Of a DNA stretch of 64,000 nt, positions 61,097 to 64,000 are shown in pieces. The notes beneath the pieces are model-generated. The model saw only the letters and a list, made by a program, of their open reading frames with translations. It did no database searches and was not told the origin of the DNA. The DNA comes from an uncultured Arachnia sp. GTDB lineage: Bacteria; Actinomycetota; Actinomycetes; Propionibacteriales; Propionibacteriaceae. Every line of letters starts with the position of its first letter. The first letter of the stretch is position 1. Where the stretch lies: NCBI GenBank assembly GCA_934636715.1, contig CAKUBE010000002.1, forward strand, positions 1 to 64,000. The letters are read 5' to 3'. A program made the position numbers and the translations under genes.

Positions 61097-62053
61097 ATGA
61101 GCGAGAATCAACCGCAGGCCGGCTTCTCCGTCGAGGAGGAGATCGTCGACTCGACCACGGACAAGTCCTACTCTCAGGGGCAGCTGGTGCTTCGCCGCTT
61201 CGTGCGACACAAGGCGGCCATGGTGTCCCTCGTGGTGCTGGCGATCGTCATCCTGATGGCCTACACCTCCATCGGCGTCGGGCCGATTCCGGGGTGGTGG
61301 CCGCACTCCTATCTCGACACGCATCCGATCGTGAACGACACCCGCCCGACGATTCAGCTCTGGCCCCCGGCCACCGGCGAGCACCCCTTCGGCCAGGACA
61401 CCATCGGCAAGGACTACTTCTCGCTGGTGATGCGCGGGGCGCAGCGCTCGATCATGGTGGCCCTCGTCGTCGGCCTCCTCGCGACGGCGATCGGAACGGC
61501 CGTCGGCGCGATCGCCGGCTACTTCCGCGGCCTGGCCGAGGGCTTCCTGATGCGGGTCACCGACCTGTTCATCATCATCCCCACCCTGGTGCTGGCCGCC
61601 GTCCTCGGCCGCATGGTGGGTGCCAACATCTACTTCTTGGCCATCGTCCTCGGCCTCGTCTCCTGGACCGGCCTCGCTCGACTGGTGCGCGGCGAGGTGC
61701 TGTCGCTGCGCGAGCGTGAGTTCGTGATGGCGGCCCGTGCGCTGGGCACGCCCGCCCCGCGCATCATCGTCCGCCATATCCTGCCCAACGCACTGGGAAC
61801 CATCGTGGTCAACGCGACGCTGCTGATCTCGGCCGCGATCCTCACCGAGACCGCGCTGTCGTACCTCGGCTTCGGTGTCCGGGCGCCCGACACCTCACTC
61901 GGCCTCCTGATCTCGGAGTACCAGAACGCGCTCACCACGCGCCCCTGGCTGTTCTGGATCCCCGGCATGTTCATCCTCGTGATCTCGCTGTGCGTCAACT
62001 TCATCGGCGACGGCCTGCGCGACGCGTTCGACCCCCGTCAGCAGATGGACTGA
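61097..62053 (+). CDS. Peptide ABC transporter permease (DppC/OppC type)
   Basis: A 318-residue permease with the N-terminal OppC-type helix (KAAMVSLVVLAIVILMAYTS), the family sequence HPFGQDTIGKDYFSLVMRGAQRSIMVALVVGLLATAIG and the EAA loop (REFVMAARALGTPAPRIIVRHILPNALG). Length is normal. It starts 10 bases after the previous permease and completes the transmembrane pair. Confidence 0.92.
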   Translation: MSENQPQAGFSVEEEIVDSTTDKSYSQGQLVLRRFVRHKAAMVSLVVLAIVILMAYTSIGVGPIPGWWPHSYLDTHPIVNDTRPTIQLWPPATGEHPFGQDTIGKDYFSLVMRGAQRSIMVALVVGLLATAIGTAVGAIAGYFRGLAEGFLMRVTDLFIIIPTLVLAAVLGRMVGANIYFLAIVLGLVSWTGLARLVRGEVLSLREREFVMAARALGTPAPRIIVRHILPNALGTIVVNATLLISAAILTETALSYLGFGVRAPDTSLGLLISEYQNALTTRPWLFWIPGMFILVISLCVNFIGDGLRDAFDPRQQMD

Positions 62054-62063
62054 GGTACAGATC

Positions 62064-63785
62064 ATGACTGAGACCAAGACATTCACCGGAGAGAACGCCG
62101 CGCTCGAGTTCGACGACCTCGACGTGAAGTTCCGCACCGAGTTCGGCACCGTCCACGCGGTCAAGGGACTCTCGCTGACCGTCGAACCCGGCGAGGTGAT
62201 GGCGCTGGTGGGCGAGTCCGGATCCGGCAAGTCCGTGACCGCGACCACCGCGCTCGGCCTGCTGCCGAAGACCGCGAGGATCGGCGGCCGCACCGTCGTC
62301 GGCGACAAGGTCGTCGGCGAGCTGTCCGGCCGCGCGCTGCGCGCCATCCGCGGTCGCCGCGTCGCCATGGTGTTCCAGGAGCCGATGACGGCGCTCAACC
62401 CGGTCATCAAGATCGGCGACCAGTTGATCGAGTCGATGGAGGTGCACGGCGTCGCGTTCGGCGTCGAGGCGTGGCAGCGCGCCATCGACCTGCTGGCCGC
62501 CGTCGGCATCCCGGCGCCCGAGCGCCGCGTCAAGCAGTACCCGCACGAGCTGTCCGGCGGCATGCGCCAGCGCGTCGTCATCGCGATGGCCCTGGCCTGC
62601 GACCCCGAGGTGATCATCGCCGACGAGCCGACGACCGCGCTCGACGTGACGGTGCAGGCCGACATCCTCGACCTGCTGCGCTCCCTGAAGGACAAGCTGA
62701 ACACCGGGATCCTGCTGATCACGCACAACATGGGCGTCGTCGCCGACATGGCAGACAACGTCGCGGTGATGTTCAAGGGCAACATCGTCGAGCGCGGCAC
62801 GGTGGACGAGGTGCTCATCAACCCGCAGCACCCGTACACCCAGAAGCTGCTCGCGGCGGTGCCGCACCTGGGTGATGGCCACGGCCAGTTCGGTGTGGCT
62901 CCGAAGGAGGTCGCGGCGGGGGCGGAGACGGCGCTGTCGGTGGAGAACCTGGTGGTCGAGTACAGGCGGCAGGGCAAGAAGCCGTTCCGCGCCGTAGACG
63001 ACGTGAGCTTCGACGTCAAGCGCGGCGAGATCGTCGGCCTGGTGGGCGAGTCGGGGTCGGGCAAGTCGACGATCGGTCGCGCGCTGCTGGGGCTGATCCC
63101 GTCGGAGTCGGGCCAGGTGCGCGTCCTCGACCAGGATCTGCTCTCGCTCAAGGGCCCCGAACTGAAGAGCCTCCGCAAGCGGATCGGTGTCATCTTCCAG
63201 GACCCCGCGGCGTCGCTGAATCCGCGGTTCCCGATCGGCGACGTGATCTCCGAGCCGCTGTCGGTGCACGGCATCGGCACCCCGAAGGAGCGAGAGGCAC
63301 GCGTGCACGAGCTGCTCGAGGCGGTGCACCTGCCGCGGTCGGCGTACAACCGGTACCCGCACGAGCTCTCCGGCGGCCAGCGCCAGCGCGTCTCGATCGC
63401 GCGGGCGTTGGCGCTGAAGCCCGACCTGCTGATCGCGGACGAGCCGACGTCGGCCCTCGACGTCTCCGTCCAGGCCTCGGTGCTCGCCATGTTCACGGAC
63501 CTCCAGGTCCAGTTCGGCTTCGCGTGTCTCTTCATCTCGCACGACCTCGCTGTCATCGACTCGCTGGCCCACCGCGTCGTCGTGATGCAGTTCGGAAAGA
63601 TCGTGGAGGCGGGCACGCGCGAGGACGTGCTGCTCAACCCGCAGCAGGAGTACACCAAGCGCCTTCTGGCCGCCGCCCCGGTGCCGAATCCGATCGAGCA
63701 GCGCAAGCGCCGCGACGAGCGCCACGCGCTCCTCGAGTCGCTGGGCGACCGCGTCGTCGAGTTGGACACCCGCGAGCTCTTGTAG
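62064..63785 (+). CDS. Peptide ABC transporter ATP-binding protein, two fused ATPase domains
   Basis: A 573-residue fusion of the DppD- and DppF-type ATPases. The first domain has Walker A GESGSGKS, signature LSGGMRQRV and DEPTTALD; the second GESGSGKST, LSGGQRQRVSIARAL and DEPTSALD. Both contain the family C-terminal oligopeptide motif (NPQHPYTQKLL and NPQQEYTKRLL). One protein thus supplies both nucleotide-binding subunits. It begins 10 bases after the permease stop and ends the operon. Confidence 0.94.
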   Translation: MTETKTFTGENAALEFDDLDVKFRTEFGTVHAVKGLSLTVEPGEVMALVGESGSGKSVTATTALGLLPKTARIGGRTVVGDKVVGELSGRALRAIRGRRVAMVFQEPMTALNPVIKIGDQLIESMEVHGVAFGVEAWQRAIDLLAAVGIPAPERRVKQYPHELSGGMRQRVVIAMALACDPEVIIADEPTTALDVTVQADILDLLRSLKDKLNTGILLITHNMGVVADMADNVAVMFKGNIVERGTVDEVLINPQHPYTQKLLAAVPHLGDGHGQFGVAPKEVAAGAETALSVENLVVEYRRQGKKPFRAVDDVSFDVKRGEIVGLVGESGSGKSTIGRALLGLIPSESGQVRVLDQDLLSLKGPELKSLRKRIGVIFQDPAASLNPRFPIGDVISEPLSVHGIGTPKEREARVHELLEAVHLPRSAYNRYPHELSGGQRQRVSIARALALKPDLLIADEPTSALDVSVQASVLAMFTDLQVQFGFACLFISHDLAVIDSLAHRVVVMQFGKIVEAGTREDVLLNPQQEYTKRLLAAAPVPNPIEQRKRRDERHALLESLGDRVVELDTRELL

Positions 63786-63793
63786 GCAAATGG

Positions 63794-63799
63794 TAGCCT
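63794..63799 (+). promoter_or_regulatory. -10 element of AbrB-type antitoxin gene (leaderless)
   Basis: TAGCCT ends 6 bases before the ATG at 63806. Confidence 0.45.
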
Positions 63800-63805
63800 T
63801 GACCC

Positions 63806-64000
63806 ATGCTGACAACCATTGATGCGGGAGGACGGGTTGTTATCCCGAAGGAGTTTCGGGACGCCCTGGAGCTACGGCCTGGGCAGGTGATCGACATCGC
63901 GTTTCTCGATGGACGGATCAGCATCGACGTCACGGGCGTCGGCATGCATCTTGAGACTCTCGACGGAGTTCCGAGGATTGTGCCGGAGGAGTCGATCGAG
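63806..64000 (+). CDS. AbrB/MazE-type antitoxin, cut by window end
   Basis: The first 65 residues are visible: MLTTIDAGGRVVIPKEFRDALELRPGQVIDIAFLDGRISIDV, a SpoVT/AbrB swapped-hairpin DNA-binding domain, followed by the start of a toxin-binding tail (PRIVPEESIE). Such genes are normally followed by a PIN-domain VapC or MazF toxin, which would lie beyond the window. No stop codon is reached. Confidence 0.85.
   Translation, partial: MLTTIDAGGRVVIPKEFRDALELRPGQVIDIAFLDGRISIDVTGVGMHLETLDGVPRIVPEESIE

Noticed and set aside
1..64000. tRNA, rRNA or known riboswitches
   Set aside because: I saw no tRNA-like cloverleaf or rRNA stretch. Intergenic spaces are all under 300 bases and mostly explained by repeats, terminators or leaderless promoters. 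A covariance-model scan would be decisive.

Overview
This window is high-GC (roughly 70%) bacterial chromosome with the gene set of an actinobacterium. Indicators are a mycothiol-dependent formaldehyde dehydrogenase, an actinobacterial-type DapD, a DUF3117 protein, the sigE/anti-sigma/tatB/mrp block and the glgA/glgC pair. Gene order from ferredoxin-dapC through dapD, dapE, a LOG-family protein, a DivIVA-like protein, DUF3117, glgA/glgC, an O-methyltransferase, sigE, anti-sigma, tatB, mrp, an MgtE-N protein and a stress protein matches, from memory, the Rv1177-Rv1234 region of Mycobacterium tuberculosis. The interspersed repeats and the peptide-uptake operon suggest a Propionibacteriaceae-like organism (Tessaracoccus-like), but that is inference.

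Layout. 1-6.2 kb: mycothiol dehydrogenase plus metallo-hydrolase, mutarotase, acetyltransferase, phosphoribosyltransferase and transketolase. 6.5-14.2 kb: SppA, a VanW-type wall protein, ferredoxin-dapC, dapD with a lysozyme-like protein, and a repeat-domain lipoprotein. 14.3-25.2 kb: an accessory island holding a type I restriction-modification system, preceded by an HTH protein with a degenerate methyltransferase domain. Its hsdMS and hsdR are split by an XRE-ImmA/PIN toxin-antitoxin-like pair and a DUF4253/Cys-rich pair. 25.3-47.2 kb: housekeeping backbone with dapE, glgA/glgC, dapA, sigE/anti-sigma/tatB, mrp, pepP, coaA and glmS, followed by a sigma factor that lacks its promoter-binding region 4. 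47.3-57.4 kb: acpS-nnr, DyP peroxidase, copper chaperone, a mannosyltransferase-like enzyme, a DEAD-box helicase and the tsaE-tsaB-rimI-tsaD operon for tRNA t6A. 57.5-63.8 kb: a complete dipeptide/oligopeptide ABC importer. The window ends inside an AbrB/MazE-type antitoxin gene.

Four of the succinylase-pathway lysine/diaminopimelate genes (dapC, dapD, dapE, dapA) lie here; the restriction island sits between dapD and dapE.

The most notable observations are: (1) a dispersed ~52-bp repeat with one copy inserted in frame as exactly 18 codons inside tsaB; (2) the restriction island with a pseudo-methyltransferase and nested defence-like modules; (3) a sigma factor with region 4 deleted; (4) an allantoinase-like protein that has lost its metal ligands; (5) about 20 genes with a TAnnnT -10 hexamer only 6-7 bases before the start codon, which points to widespread leaderless transcription and was used here to choose starts.
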